DNA of 64,000 bases from Vagococcus elongatus (GCF_003987645.1 NZ_NGKA01000001.1:62001-126000), one strand, 5' to 3'; counted from the stretch's first letter, positions 1-11,123 are shown. Program-made: numbers and translations. The notes: a model not told the origin generated them from the sequence alone.

Positions 1-1665
1 TCAGAAGGCGGTTCTGAAGAGCCGGATGAAAAAATGAACATATTTGACCGATTGATAGATATTATTAGCGGTTCTTTCCAGCCGTTTCTTGGTGTGCTGG
101 CTGCCAGCGGTATGTTGAAGGGGATTTTAAGTGCATTTGTAGCCTTTGGATGGATGAGCGGCGACGGGGATTTGTACAAATTATTGTTCAACGTCGGTGA
201 TGCAATTTTTTATTTTATGCCTATCGTTATTGGTTATACTTCGTCGAAGAAATTTAAGTTGGCACCTATTGTGGGGATGACCATCGGGATGGCTCTTTGT
301 ATGCCTGCACTTCAAAAAGACACTCTTGCTGCTTTGTTTGAAGCTGCCGGGACGACCCCAGCAGTGGTGGGAAGCGGGATTTTCCAAGGGACTGCCTATA
401 TGAAATTATTCGGCGTGATTCCAGTGATCGCCAATAACTATGTCAGTTCTGTTGTTCCAGTTATTTTTGTTGTTGCCTTTGCAGCTCAAATTCAAAAGTT
501 GGCTAAGAGAATCATTCCTGAGATGATTCAAAACTTTTTTGTGCCGCTGTTTGTTCTAATGATTTCTGTTCCTGTAGGATTTCTTGTCATTGGCCCTGTG
601 ATTACGATTTTAACGAACCTGTTCCAAGTCGGATTTGAAGCTGTAGCTAACTTTTCACCAATCTTGTATGGTGTGGTTTTGGGAACATTATGGCAAGTGC
701 TGGTTATTTTTGGTTTGCACTGGAGCGTGGTTCCGCTATCGTTTATTCAAGTACAGCAATTTGGCTACTCTCAGGCGCTTACGCCAATGTTTGCTACGAC
801 GTTTGCCCAAACAGCTGTTGTTTTAGCTATGTTCTTCAAACTAAAAGATAAAGCAACCAAAAGCTTGGCAATTCCAGCAATGATTTCTGGAACTTTTGGT
901 ATCACTGAACCAGCTATTTACGGGTTGACCTTGCCAAGGAAAAAACCGTTTTATTTCTCCTTGGTCGGTGCCGGAATCGGTGGAGCCATCATGATGATGT
1001 TTGATTTAAAAGCTTATACAGTGGGTGGATTAGGAATCTTTGGAATTTTTAACTATGTAAATCCAGCGACAAATGATACGTCAGGTATTTGGAAATCATT
1101 AGTTGCAGCAGGGATTGCAATGGTCATTGCCTTTGTTCTGACTTACTTCTTCTGGAAAGATGACACTGTTGAAGCATCAACTGTCGAGGAAAAATCTTCT
1201 CTTGTCAAAGCACCGTTGACAGTCAGCAGTCCGATGACGGGTAAAATCATTCCATTGAATCAAATCAAAGATGAAGCATTTTCTTCAGGAGCGTTGGGAT
1301 TAGGTGTGGGCATCGATCCGACTGACGGCAAAGTAACGGCACCGTTTGACGGAACTATAATGACGTTATTCCCGACGAAACATGCGATTGGTTTAGTTTC
1401 TGATGAAGGAGCTGAAGTTTTGATTCACATCGGATTAGATACTGTACAGCTCAACGGGGAATTCTTTACGGCTCATGTTGCGCAAGGGGATCGTGTGTCA
1501 AAAGGTGAACTGTTAGTGGAATTTGATGTTAAAAAAATACAAGAAGCTGGCTATAGTGTTCAAACACCAGTCATCGTGACCAATAAGGATGATTTTCTTG
1601 ATATTATCGAAACGAGCGAAAGCAACATCAAATCTGGTGAGGATCTGTTGACCTTATTAATGTGA
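1..1665 (+). CDS. Beta-glucoside PTS permease, IIC and IIA domains (5'-partial)
   Basis: Membrane transporter that takes up and phosphorylates beta-glucosides. The frame is open from base 1, and the 11 residues before the first Met (position 34) are acidic and Gly/Ser-rich like an inter-domain linker, so the IIB domain probably lies outside the window. From position 34 the order is a multi-spanning IIC domain of about 380 residues, with the family motif GITEPAIYG near residue 290, and a glucose-type IIA domain from about residue 400. IIA carries the expected histidines in KHAIGL (near 449) and HIGLDTV (near 464). A 6-phospho-beta-glucosidase follows 99 bases downstream, which sets the substrate class. 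The exact sugar (cellobiose, salicin, arbutin) cannot be read from sequence. Confidence 0.93.
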   Translation, partial: SEGGSEEPDEKMNIFDRLIDIISGSFQPFLGVLAASGMLKGILSAFVAFGWMSGDGDLYKLLFNVGDAIFYFMPIVIGYTSSKKFKLAPIVGMTIGMALCMPALQKDTLAALFEAAGTTPAVVGSGIFQGTAYMKLFGVIPVIANNYVSSVVPVIFVVAFAAQIQKLAKRIIPEMIQNFFVPLFVLMISVPVGFLVIGPVITILTNLFQVGFEAVANFSPILYGVVLGTLWQVLVIFGLHWSVVPLSFIQVQQFGYSQALTPMFATTFAQTAVVLAMFFKLKDKATKSLAIPAMISGTFGITEPAIYGLTLPRKKPFYFSLVGAGIGGAIMMMFDLKAYTVGGLGIFGIFNYVNPATNDTSGIWKSLVAAGIAMVIAFVLTYFFWKDDTVEASTVEEKSSLVKAPLTVSSPMTGKIIPLNQIKDEAFSSGALGLGVGIDPTDGKVTAPFDGTIMTLFPTKHAIGLVSDEGAEVLIHIGLDTVQLNGEFFTAHVAQGDRVSKGELLVEFDVKKIQEAGYSVQTPVIVTNKDDFLDIIETSESNIKSGEDLLTLLM

Positions 1666-1764
1666 TTTTCTTGATTTCGGAGAAATTTGAAAAAATATGT
1701 GCTAGGATATAGTTAGTACTATCTTTAAAGAAGTAAGCTTTTGAATTTTAGGAGGTAATAATAA

Positions 1765-3192
<1,428 letters not shown>

Positions 3193-3218
3193 CAAGATTT
3201 TTGGTAAAAATAGACATC

Positions 3219-3266
3219 AAAAAAAGTGTCAGACTCGTTTTTCAGCGAGAATCTGACACTTTTTTA
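3219..3266. terminator. Bidirectional intrinsic terminator after the beta-glucoside genes
   Basis: A 13-bp perfect stem (AAAAAGTGTCAGA at 3221 paired with its complement ending at 3264) is flanked by A-tract and T-tract, so it can act on both strands. Confidence 0.9.
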
Positions 3267-3309
3267 CTTCCTGACTTATGACCGGCCTCGTGATTTTGCA
3301 TCAAAGGGC

Positions 3310-3507
3310 TTAAAATTTATTGAAAAAACACGCGAGTGCAACACCAATGGAAATTACAGAAAATATTAACCCATTCCCCAGTCCCAGTACAATAAAAGGG
3401 GAGGTGTTTTCATCTCCATCTTTTTTGACGTAAGTGAATGCTCGCCAAGTCATCACAAGTGTCCATAGACCTACTAATAAAAAAATAATGCCAATTAAAT
3501 ATATCAT
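3310..3507 (-). CDS. Small two-helix membrane protein (65 aa), unknown function
   Basis: The start is the ATG at 3507, because AAGGAGGT lies just before it; a longer frame to 3537 would put this site inside the gene. The product has two hydrophobic segments (about residues 2-19 and 38-60) separated by a charged loop with KKDGDENTS. I do not recognise the family. It is transcribed alone, between a bidirectional terminator and the ABC exporter genes. A perfect match to the catabolite-responsive element sits 35 bases upstream, suggesting CcpA control. Confidence 0.72.
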   Translation of the reverse strand: MIYLIGIIFLLVGLWTLVMTWRAFTYVKKDGDENTSPFIVLGLGNGLIFSVISIGVALACFFNKF

Positions 3508-3541
3508 ATAACTACCTCCTTGATATAAGAATATCACTAGA

Positions 3542-3555
3542 TGAAAACGTTATCA
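3542..3555. promoter_or_regulatory. Candidate cre (CcpA) site
   Basis: TGAAAACGTTATCA on the plus strand matches the Gram-positive consensus TGWAANCGNTNWCA at every fixed position. It lies just upstream of the small membrane protein gene and overlaps a possible minus-strand -35 (TTGATA, then TATTCT 17 bases on). Confidence 0.6.
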
Positions 3556-3593
3556 AGAAAAACTCGATATGTTCCTCTTATAATCTAAGAGGT

Positions 3594-3636
3594 CAACAAT
3601 AAAAACCTCCAGTTTACACTGGAAGTTTTTATTGTT
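3594..3636. terminator. Intrinsic terminator of the ABC exporter operon
   Basis: CAACAATAAAAAC(C)TCCAG and its complement form a near-perfect stem around the loop TTTACA, with a T-run in the minus direction immediately after the permease stop. Confidence 0.85.
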
Positions 3637-3641
3637 GTGTA

Positions 3642-5234
3642 TTAACTAAGTTTTTGCCAAAATTTATTTCTATAGAAAATATACAGCAACCCGAAGATGA
3701 GGGCTAACACTGCAAGCACACCAAGGTTAATGGCTAAAGCTAGGTGTCCCATCATAGTAATTGTTACGGCATAAACCACGATTAAAATAATACCTCCGAA
3801 CAACACGCCGAAGATGGAAAACATCAAGGCGAAGTTTCCGCCGCCTCGTGAGAATAATTGTGAAACGTTCGTCCATTGAAGTTCAAGGAGTCGAAAATCG
3901 CGGTAGAAATAATGCTGGCTAATAAAAAATGCTCCGATGATGTTTCCCGCCAAGATACAAATGATTAATAGGACAGGCGGTCTCAGGAAAATACATGCTA
4001 GCAGTATCACCAGTATATTTAAGCCAACTTGTATCAAATAGCCAAACCAAAACTTATTTGACAAATAAGTTTTCATAGAAATCGGCAAGCTGCGGATGAA
4101 ATTGAAATTTTCCCGGTCTAATGAAATCAAGTTAGCCACAAAAGAAGCACCATTCACAGTCATCAGTGAAAAAACAATGCCAGTAAAGAAGAACACCCCA
4201 GCATAATCTAGGCTTAAATTTGATAATTTTAACATTCCTTGAGCCCCGACCACACCAGAAATGATCATCACCATTGGCATGATTATTGTACTGGAAAGAG
4301 ACTGCATAATAAGTGTGGGATCATTGATCAAGCCACGGTTGTAATGTATCAGGACCTCTTTTAAACTAGCATGAGATTTTCTTTTCTTTGTGCTTCTTTT
4401 CTTTTTATGGTTGACTGTGGTTATGTCGTAAAGGCTTGGAACGATCCAAAGACTGATAAGACGAAATAGACCAGCAATCAAAAGTACTATAGCTGCTAAA
4501 ATCAAAACGCTGCTAAGTGAAAAAGGGTTGGTAACAACTGCGTATAATGGATAAATGAAAGGAATAATTCCGCGATCCACCATCTCAGCAGAAGTAGTAC
4601 CGGTATCAAAATTTAAAAACAAGACTGCAACAACGACTAAAACAGTTGGAATCAACATCAAGATAGATGAGACGATTTTTTGATTGTTTTTATAAAAATT
4701 ACTTCGGGTGATACCAAAGACACAGATGACACAAAGTTCAAACAATAAAGTAAATAAGCCGAGAAATGCTATCAGAGATACAATAATATTGATTAAAATA
4801 AAAATATTCGACTGCCATCCGACTAAAAAGAAAAGTGCCAGTATAGGCAGCAAAAACGGCAGAGTGGTGTAGGCAACTACTGCAAATTTTGCGATGAAAA
4901 TCTGATTTAGATTGAACGGCAGCGGTTGATAGCTTGCTAAGTCTTTACTTTGAAAAAATATATTGAAAATAGAAGTAAAGACTTGCGAGAAACTCATTAA
5001 ACTAAATAGAGCGATGTAGTACGTAAAATAGCCGGGAAATTGACTGAAATCAACCGTAAACATGGAAAGACCGTAAACAAAAACAAAAAATACAGATAGA
5101 AGCAAATATTGCAATACTACATTTTTAACGATTTGATTGCCTGTTTTTTTCTTTTTCCTCGAACTTGTTGTGTATTGGGGGTTAACATACAAAAAGTTGA
5201 CTTTTAATAATGCCAGCAGTTGGTTTTTACTCAT
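3642..5234 (-). CDS. ABC transporter permease (ABC-2 type)
   Basis: Integral membrane subunit of the ABC transporter whose ATPase is encoded directly upstream; the two genes overlap by 8 bases, a sign of translational coupling. The 530 residues contain about a dozen hydrophobic segments in two blocks, separated by a strongly basic cytoplasmic stretch (HKKKRSTKKRKSH, near residue 270). Size and layout fit the large permeases paired with EcsA/YthP-type ATPases in Firmicutes. The substrate is unknown and cannot be inferred from context. It could instead be an Ecs-like membrane-protease regulator. Confidence 0.85.
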   Translation of the reverse strand: MSKNQLLALLKVNFLYVNPQYTTSSRKKKKTGNQIVKNVVLQYLLLSVFFVFVYGLSMFTVDFSQFPGYFTYYIALFSLMSFSQVFTSIFNIFFQSKDLASYQPLPFNLNQIFIAKFAVVAYTTLPFLLPILALFFLVGWQSNIFILINIIVSLIAFLGLFTLLFELCVICVFGITRSNFYKNNQKIVSSILMLIPTVLVVVAVLFLNFDTGTTSAEMVDRGIIPFIYPLYAVVTNPFSLSSVLILAAIVLLIAGLFRLISLWIVPSLYDITTVNHKKKRSTKKRKSHASLKEVLIHYNRGLINDPTLIMQSLSSTIIMPMVMIISGVVGAQGMLKLSNLSLDYAGVFFFTGIVFSLMTVNGASFVANLISLDRENFNFIRSLPISMKTYLSNKFWFGYLIQVGLNILVILLACIFLRPPVLLIICILAGNIIGAFFISQHYFYRDFRLLELQWTNVSQLFSRGGGNFALMFSIFGVLFGGIILIVVYAVTITMMGHLALAINLGVLAVLALIFGLLYIFYRNKFWQKLS

Positions 5235-5991
5235 CTTCCATTTCCTCCAACTCCTCGATCAACTCGCCGTTAGAATGTTTTCCAGTCATTTTTAAATAAA
5301 TTTTTTCAAGCGACTCATTTTCTGCAGAAGCTAAGAGATCTTTGACCGAGCCATTATAAATCAATTCACCTTTTTTAAGAATGGCTAATTCATCACAAAG
5401 CTGTTCAGCAGTAGATAAAATATGAGTCGAAAAAATCACAGTTTTGCCATTTTCAGCATGCTTCTTCATAAGTTCTTTCAAATCGAAGGCAGCTTGCGGA
5501 TCTAAACCTTGTAAAGGCTCATCTAAGATCCAAATGTCAGGGTCTGATAGAAGAGCACCGATGACAATGGCTTTTTGACGCATACCGTGTGAAAAACCTT
5601 CAAGGGTATCAGACTCTTTTCCAGTCATCTCAAATAGGGCTAGCAGTTCTTCTTGTCTTTGTTGCCTTACGTCTTTAGGAATTTCATAGGCGGCCGCAAC
5701 CAAATCCCAGTATTCCTCAGCCGTTAATTGTAGAAACATATCAGGCGTATCGGGAACATATCCGATGCTTTTTTTGATGTCTAAACGATTATTGATTAAT
5801 TCTTCCCCATCAAAATATATTTTCCCCTCGGTGGGTTCTATAATACTGACAAGGCTCTTGATGATTGTTGATTTTCCCGCTCCATTATGTCCAAGAAAAC
5901 CAAAAATTTTCCCATTTGGAATAGTTAAATCTACCCCTTTTAACGCTTGTGTTTCCCCATAGTTTTTCTTTAATCCAACTACCTCAATCAT
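5227..5991 (-). CDS. ABC transporter ATP-binding protein
   Basis: Cytoplasmic ATPase of the exporter above. Walker A is GHNGAGKST (near residue 34), Walker B is WILDEPLQGLD, and the signature is the FSHGMRQK variant typical of ABC-2 exporters rather than LSGGQ. At 254 residues it is a single complete nucleotide-binding domain with a short acidic tail. The AAGGAGGTT site and an extended -10 (TGATATAAT, minus strand, 6011-6019) lie in the divergent gap shared with argG. Confidence 0.9.
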   Translation of the reverse strand: MIEVVGLKKNYGETQALKGVDLTIPNGKIFGFLGHNGAGKSTIIKSLVSIIEPTEGKIYFDGEELINNRLDIKKSIGYVPDTPDMFLQLTAEEYWDLVAAAYEIPKDVRQQRQEELLALFEMTGKESDTLEGFSHGMRQKAIVIGALLSDPDIWILDEPLQGLDPQAAFDLKELMKKHAENGKTVIFSTHILSTAEQLCDELAILKKGELIYNGSVKDLLASAENESLEKIYLKMTGKHSNGELIEELEEMEDE

Positions 5992-6146
5992 TTTTCGAAC
6001 CTCCTTGTTAATTATATCAGTTATACTACAATTTTTTACTTATCTCAACTTAGCTTTCTAAATTGTAAGGTTCTTCTATCGCCTTTGAGTACAAAATGGC
6101 TCAAATATTCATAATATTCAGTATAAAAGTGATAAAAAACCAAAAT

Positions 6147-6164
6147 TATGAATTAATATGCAAT
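6147..6164. promoter_or_regulatory. ArgR box upstream of argG
   Basis: TATGAATTAATATGCAAT matches the arginine-repressor box consensus TNTGNATWWWWATNCANA at 17 of 18 positions. It ends 6 bases before the argG -35 hexamer, a position suited to arginine-dependent repression. A second half-like ATTCAGT lies at about 6115. Confidence 0.75.
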
Positions 6165-6170
6165 AATGTA

Positions 6171-6199
6171 TTGAAAAATAAATTATTATTTGTTATAGT
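6171..6199 (+). promoter_or_regulatory. argG promoter
   Basis: TTGAAA (6171-6176) and TATAGT (6194-6199) are separated by 17 bases. The predicted start near 6206 gives a leader of about 25 bases ending at AGGAG and the ATG at 6230. Confidence 0.75.
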
Positions 6200-6229
6200 A
6201 GATAAAAATCGATTTAGGAGTGAATAAAT

Positions 6230-7429
6230 ATGAAAGAAAAAGTAGTATTGGCATATTCAGGAGGATTAGATACTTCTGTGGCTGTTCAATATTTAGTTGA
6301 TAAAGGATTCGATGTTATCGCTTGTTGTTTAGATGTAGGTGAAGGAAAAGATTTGGCAGGTATCAAACAAAAGGCTTTGGATGTGGGGGCCAGTGCTTCT
6401 TATACGATTGATGCTAAAGAGGAGTTTGCACAGGAATATGCTTTGATTTCATTGCAAGGACATACGATGTATGAAGGAAAATATCCTTTAGTTTCAGCAT
6501 TGTCCCGACCGTTGATTTCAAAAAAACTGGTAGAACTGGCTCATGAAGTCGGGGCTACGACGATTGCCCATGGTTGTACCGGTAAAGGAAACGATCAAGT
6601 TCGTTTCGAAGTTTCTATCGCTACTTTGGACCCAAAGATGAAAATCATCGCTCCTATCCGGGAATGGAAATGGTCCCGTGAAGAAGAAATTGCGTATGCA
6701 AAAGAAAAAGGGATTCCTGTTCCCATCGATTTAGACAGTCCATATTCAGTAGACCAAAACCTTTGGGGGAGAGCCAATGAATGCGGGATTTTAGAAAACC
6801 CGTGGGCGACACCTCCTGAAGATGCTTATGATCTGACGGTAAGTCTTGAGGAAGCACCAGATACACCAGATTTCATAGAAATCGATTTTGTTGAAGGTGT
6901 GCCAGTCTCCATTAATGGAGAAAAAATGAAATTATCCGATTTGATTTTATTCCTAAACGACTTGGCAGGTAAACACGGAATAGGGCGAATCGATCATGTA
7001 GAAAACAGACTAGTGGGTATCAAATCTCGTGAAGTCTATGAATGCCCGGGAGCCACTGTTTTATTAAAGTCCCATAAAGAATTAGAAGACTTGACCTTGG
7101 TCAAAGAATTGGCTCATGTGAAACCTTATATCGAACTTCAGCTGTCTCAAATCATTTATGACGGTCTTTGGTTCAATCCGGTCAAAGATGCCTTAGTTGC
7201 TTTTATCAAATCTTCTCAAAAATATGTTAACGGTACGGTTAGAGTCAAATTGTTTAAAGGTAATGTAATCGTAGAAGGCAGAAAATCACCAAACAGTCTT
7301 TATGATGAAGCTTTGGCTACATATACTTCTGCGGACACTTTTGATCAGGATGCAGCCGTTGGTTTCATTCAATTGTGGGGATTGCCTTCCAAAGTCAATG
7401 CAGAAGTTCAAGCAATGCAAAAAAAATAA
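6230..7429 (+). CDS. argG: Argininosuccinate synthase
   Basis: Joins citrulline and aspartate with ATP to give argininosuccinate, the penultimate step of arginine synthesis. The 399 residues match the family length. The N-terminal PP-loop SGGLDTSV (residues 10-17) binds ATP, and [13 protein letters not shown] is the citrulline/aspartate-site signature. argH follows. An ArgR box precedes the promoter. With no other arg genes in view, the pair may work from citrulline or be fed by genes elsewhere. Confidence 0.97.
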   Translation: MKEKVVLAYSGGLDTSVAVQYLVDKGFDVIACCLDVGEGKDLAGIKQKALDVGASASYTIDAKEEFAQEYALISLQGHTMYEGKYPLVSALSRPLISKKLVELAHEVGATTIAHGCTGKGNDQVRFEVSIATLDPKMKIIAPIREWKWSREEEIAYAKEKGIPVPIDLDSPYSVDQNLWGRANECGILENPWATPPEDAYDLTVSLEEAPDTPDFIEIDFVEGVPVSINGEKMKLSDLILFLNDLAGKHGIGRIDHVENRLVGIKSREVYECPGATVLLKSHKELEDLTLVKELAHVKPYIELQLSQIIYDGLWFNPVKDALVAFIKSSQKYVNGTVRVKLFKGNVIVEGRKSPNSLYDEALATYTSADTFDQDAAVGFIQLWGLPSKVNAEVQAMQKK

Positions 7430-7445
7430 TGTCCTTCTCAGCAAT

Positions 7446-7527
7446 GAAGGTCGGCGTTCTGTTTTACCAAAAAGACAATCATCATTTTTCCAATGATTTT
7501 TAAATGGCAGTCAGAATGATGGCCTTC
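7446..7527 (+). other. Long hairpin in the argG-argH intergenic region
   Basis: GAAGGTCGGCGTTCTG (7446-7461) can pair with CAGAATGATGGCCTTC (7512-7527) at 15 of 16 positions, counting G-U pairs. The loop holds a second short hairpin (ATCATT/AATGAT, 7481-7497) followed by TTTTT. The arrangement could be a weak terminator, an attenuator or an mRNA-processing site. Confidence 0.45.
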
Positions 7528-7579
7528 AAAATGTTTTTCAAGAGAAGCTGGAATGAATTTATTAAAAGGAGCAAATCAA

Positions 7580-8953
7580 ATGAAGAAATTATGGCAGGGC
7601 CGATTTACTGCCCACGGGGAAGAATGGCTGAATGATTTTGGCGCCTCCATTGGTTTTGACTACCAAATGGCTTTGGAGGATGTGCAGGGAAGTCTTGCCC
7701 ATGTGAAGATGCTGGCGAGATGCCAGATTATCACTGAAGAAGATAAAAAATTAATTGAACAAGGGTTGATAGAAATCAAAGAGTCTATCGAAGCTGATAC
7801 ATTCGACTATTTACCTGAACATGAAGACATTCATTTGAATATTGAACAAGCGCTGCATCAAAAAATTGGACCCGTAGCAGGAAAGCTGCATACGGCTAGA
7901 AGTCGAAACGACCAAGTGGCAACAGACATGCACTTGTATTTGAAAAAATCGGTCCAGTCGCTGATAGCAGAATTACATAGTTTGCAAACAACTCTAGTGA
8001 AGAAAGCTGAGGAAAATACCGATACATTGATGCCCGGCTATACCCATTTGCAGCACGCACAGCCGATTTCATTTGGTCATCATTTGTTGGCTTACTACCA
8101 AATGTTTTGCCGTGATAAAGAGCGCTTGGCAGAAAGTATCAAAAGAATTGATATTTCACCCTTGGGAAGTGCGGCGTTGGCAGGAACGACTTTTCCGATA
8201 AACCGGGAGTATACGGCGGAGTTATTAGGATTTAGTTCTGTTTATGATAATAGTTTGGATGGTGTCAGCGATCGTGATTTTATTTTAGAATTTTTAAGTG
8301 ATGCATCGATTTTGATGATGCATTTATCACGCCTTTGTGAGGAAATTATATTGTGGACTTCTCATGAATTTCAGTTTATCGAACTTTCTGATCAATATTC
8401 TACTGGAAGTTCGATCATGCCCCAGAAGAAAAATCCTGACTATGCCGAACTGATTCGTGGAAAAACCGGCAGAGTGTATGCCAATCTTTTTGGTCTTTTG
8501 ACGGTCTTGAAAGGTCTGCCTTTAGCCTACAATAAAGATTTGCAAGAAGATAAAGAGGGTATGTTTGATACGGTAGCTACATTGACTTTAAGTTTGAAAG
8601 CAATGAAAGGCATGCTTGAAACCATGACAGTAAATAAAGAGAAGATGTATGAAAGTACCAATCAAGATTTTTCGAATGCCACAGAATTAGCAGATTACTT
8701 GGCAACTAAAGGGATTCCGTTCAGACAAGCCCATGAAATTGTCGGTAAACTTGTACTTTCATGTATCCAAAAAGGCATTTACCTTCAAGATATCGACTTG
8801 AAGACCTATCAAGAAATCGAACCAAGTATTTCAGAAGAGATTTATCAGTTTTTAGATTCAAGAAATGCTATGAATCGTCGAACATCTCATGGAGGAACCA
8901 GCAGTTCAGAAGTCGCTAAAATGATTGCCAAGGCATGGCAAGAGTTGCAATAA
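7580..8953 (+). CDS. argH: Argininosuccinate lyase
   Basis: Splits argininosuccinate into arginine and fumarate, the last step of the pathway begun by argG. I start it at the ATG at 7580 (MKKLWQGRF), since AAAAGGAG lies 8 bases upstream; the longer frame from 7553 would place this site within the coding region. The 457 residues match the family. The fumarase/aspartase superfamily signature [12 protein letters not shown] is near residue 277, and [13 protein letters not shown] is the other conserved block. The gap to argG (150 bases) contains a long hairpin. Confidence 0.97.
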   Translation: MKKLWQGRFTAHGEEWLNDFGASIGFDYQMALEDVQGSLAHVKMLARCQIITEEDKKLIEQGLIEIKESIEADTFDYLPEHEDIHLNIEQALHQKIGPVAGKLHTARSRNDQVATDMHLYLKKSVQSLIAELHSLQTTLVKKAEENTDTLMPGYTHLQHAQPISFGHHLLAYYQMFCRDKERLAESIKRIDISPLGSAALAGTTFPINREYTAELLGFSSVYDNSLDGVSDRDFILEFLSDASILMMHLSRLCEEIILWTSHEFQFIELSDQYSTGSSIMPQKKNPDYAELIRGKTGRVYANLFGLLTVLKGLPLAYNKDLQEDKEGMFDTVATLTLSLKAMKGMLETMTVNKEKMYESTNQDFSNATELADYLATKGIPFRQAHEIVGKLVLSCIQKGIYLQDIDLKTYQEIEPSISEEIYQFLDSRNAMNRRTSHGGTSSSEVAKMIAKAWQELQ

Positions 8954-8992
8954 ACTAAAACAGATGACTGCAAACACAAAGGAGGTAGTGAA

Positions 8993-10441
8993 ATGAAAAA
9001 AATTGTTAGTTGGTTGATTCCGCTCTTTCTGTTGAGCGTATGCAGCATGCCTGGCAAAGTTTTTGCCGAAGAAGAAGACCCCGTTTATGACAAGGTGATG
9101 GAAAGCGGAGAGTTAGTGATTGGATTGTCTGCCGGCTATGCTCCTTACGAATTTCACGCCACAGTGGATGGCAAGGATACGATTGTCGGATTTGATATTT
9201 CCATCGCCAATAAAATCGCAGATGATTTGGGTGTGAAGTTAAAAATTACTGAGATGAACTTCGATTCTCTTTTGGGAGCATTAAAAACCGGAAAAATCGA
9301 TGCAATCATTTCCGGGATGTCGCCCACACCGGAACGATTACAAGAAGTTAACTTTTCTGATTCATATATGGAAGTTGAACAAAAAGTTATCATAAGAAAA
9401 GAGAATGCTGAAAAGTTTTTGACAGTCAATGATTTTGATGGGGCTAAAGTAGGGGTTCAAAAACAGTCTACTCAAGAAGCGTTAGCCAAAAAAGAATTGT
9501 TGGGCAGTCAGCTGGTTTCCTTGCCTAAAGGAGCCGACGTTGTTTTAAATTTACAAAACAAAAAAGTTGATGCGGCAGTTTTAGAAAGTGTGGTCGCCGA
9601 AGCTTATGCGTCCCAAGATAAAAACTTATTTGTAACCGATGTGGCATTTGAGGACGGCAAGAAAGAAACAGCCATTGCCATTTCTAAAAGTGCACCTGTT
9701 TTAGAAGCTAAAATCAATGAATCCATTCAAGAGATTAAAGACCAAAATCTCTTACCGGGGTGGCAAAAAGAAGCTAACCAGCTGATGTTTAAGGACGAAG
9801 GCTTTTTTAAAAAATATTATTCTTATTTTATTAAGGGAACGGTAACGACGATGTTTTTAGCTGTATTGTCAGTGATTCCGGGAATTGTGTTAGGAACATT
9901 TTTAGCCTTGATGAGATTGTCAAAACAGCGGGGGTTGAAGTTGCTGTCAACAATCTATATCGAATTTGTCAGAGGGACTCCTCTCATGGCACAGGTATTT
10001 ATTATATTTTTTGGTTCCACTGTGCTAGGTTTCGAACTTAGTGCTTTTAATGCCAGTATTGTGGCTTTAGGGTTAAATAGTGCGGCATACGTTGCAGAAA
10101 TTATCCGTGCGGGCATTCAATCCATAGATGTGGGACAGTGGGAGGCATCCTCGTCACTGGGGATGAACCAAAGTCAGGTGATGCGTCTGATTATTTTACC
10201 TCAAGCAGTTAAAAATATTTTACCTGCATTTGGGAATGAACTGGTAACGATTGTTAAAGAGTCTTCGATTGTTTCTGTTATCGGGGTCACAGAGCTGATG
10301 TTTCAAGCCGGAGTGGTGCAGGGAGCAAGCTTTAAGCCGTTCTTGCCGATTGCTATTGTCTCTTTGATTTACTTTGTTTTGACCTTTACATTAAGCCGGG
10401 CGGTCAACTACTATGAAAGAAAATTGAGCATAAGCGGTTAG
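8993..10441 (+). CDS. Amino-acid ABC transporter, substrate-binding protein fused to permease
   Basis: One polypeptide of 482 residues combines a Sec signal segment (about 1-25), a periplasmic-type family 3 binding domain (about 30-260, with YAPYEF and the GFDI motif) and a HisM/GlnP-type permease domain (about 280-475). The permease carries the EAA-like loop near GQWEASSSLGMNQSQVMRLIILPQA. This fusion is well known for polar amino-acid importers (glutamine, arginine) of lactic acid bacteria. It sits 39 bases after argH with its own AAGGAGGT site, so arginine, citrulline or glutamine are plausible ligands. No ATPase gene is adjacent, so it must share one encoded elsewhere. Confidence 0.92.
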   Translation: MKKIVSWLIPLFLLSVCSMPGKVFAEEEDPVYDKVMESGELVIGLSAGYAPYEFHATVDGKDTIVGFDISIANKIADDLGVKLKITEMNFDSLLGALKTGKIDAIISGMSPTPERLQEVNFSDSYMEVEQKVIIRKENAEKFLTVNDFDGAKVGVQKQSTQEALAKKELLGSQLVSLPKGADVVLNLQNKKVDAAVLESVVAEAYASQDKNLFVTDVAFEDGKKETAIAISKSAPVLEAKINESIQEIKDQNLLPGWQKEANQLMFKDEGFFKKYYSYFIKGTVTTMFLAVLSVIPGIVLGTFLALMRLSKQRGLKLLSTIYIEFVRGTPLMAQVFIIFFGSTVLGFELSAFNASIVALGLNSAAYVAEIIRAGIQSIDVGQWEASSSLGMNQSQVMRLIILPQAVKNILPAFGNELVTIVKESSIVSVIGVTELMFQAGVVQGASFKPFLPIAIVSLIYFVLTFTLSRAVNYYERKLSISG

Positions 10442-10551
10442 TTTTTGTGATAACACATAATAACTAATCTAGAGAATTTTTGGATGTTTTTGACCTGAGC
10501 ACTTTTTATGAAGGTTTTGAGCAGACCATCTAACTTATCACGTGTATCTTT

Positions 10552-10583
10552 AGAATCATGTTTTAAAAACATGGTTCTTTTTG
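10552..10583 (+). terminator. Intrinsic terminator after the arg cluster
   Basis: AGAATCATGTTTT pairs with AAAACATGGTTCT, followed by TTTT. It stands about 110 bases after the transporter stop and before the acetyltransferase gene. The rest of the 232-base gap shows nothing I can name. Confidence 0.8.
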
Positions 10584-10673
10584 TCTTTCTTTTATAGTTT
10601 TTTTAAAGTAAACTAAAATTATTAATGAAATTAAGAGGATTTTTAACTTTTAAAGCAGCGTGGGGGATTTTTT

Positions 10674-11123
10674 ATGGGAAATATAAGATTGATAGATATT
10701 AACAAAGATAATTGGCTGAAATTGTGTTTATTGACTCCGGGAGAAGCAGGAGAAAAATTTGTCGCTCCGAATGCTATTTCCATCGTGCAATCAGTTTACG
10801 ATAATGACGGACAGTGGGTAATTAAAGGAATCGCCCATGGAAATGATATTATCGGATTTACCATGTATGGCTACAATGTTGATGATAAAGCTTATGATTT
10901 ATGCCGTTTTATGCTGGATCAAAAATTTCAGGGAAGAGGCTATGGACAAAAGGCATTGAAGGTTATCGTCGAGGAGATGTGCGCCAGATTTAATTGTGAA
11001 AAAATATATCTCAGTACCGACCCTGAAAATAGTCTGGGAAAATATATCTATGAAAAGTTTGGTTTCATTAACACCGGACAACTCGTGGATGGGGAAGAAT
11101 TATTTGTTCTAGATTTACCCTAA
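10674..11123 (+). CDS. GNAT family N-acetyltransferase, diamine/spermidine type
   Basis: Acetyl-CoA-dependent N-acetyltransferase of 149 residues. The acetyl-CoA loop is QGRGYGQKAL (near residue 86), preceded by the beta-bulge CRFMLDQKF and followed by LSTDPENSLGKYIYEKFGF. This layout resembles BltD/SpeG-like polyamine acetyltransferases, though other amines are possible. The ribosome site is a poor GTGGGGG eight or so bases before the ATG. The deoxynucleoside kinase follows 64 bases on. Confidence 0.85.
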   Translation: MGNIRLIDINKDNWLKLCLLTPGEAGEKFVAPNAISIVQSVYDNDGQWVIKGIAHGNDIIGFTMYGYNVDDKAYDLCRFMLDQKFQGRGYGQKALKVIVEEMCARFNCEKIYLSTDPENSLGKYIYEKFGFINTGQLVDGEELFVLDLP

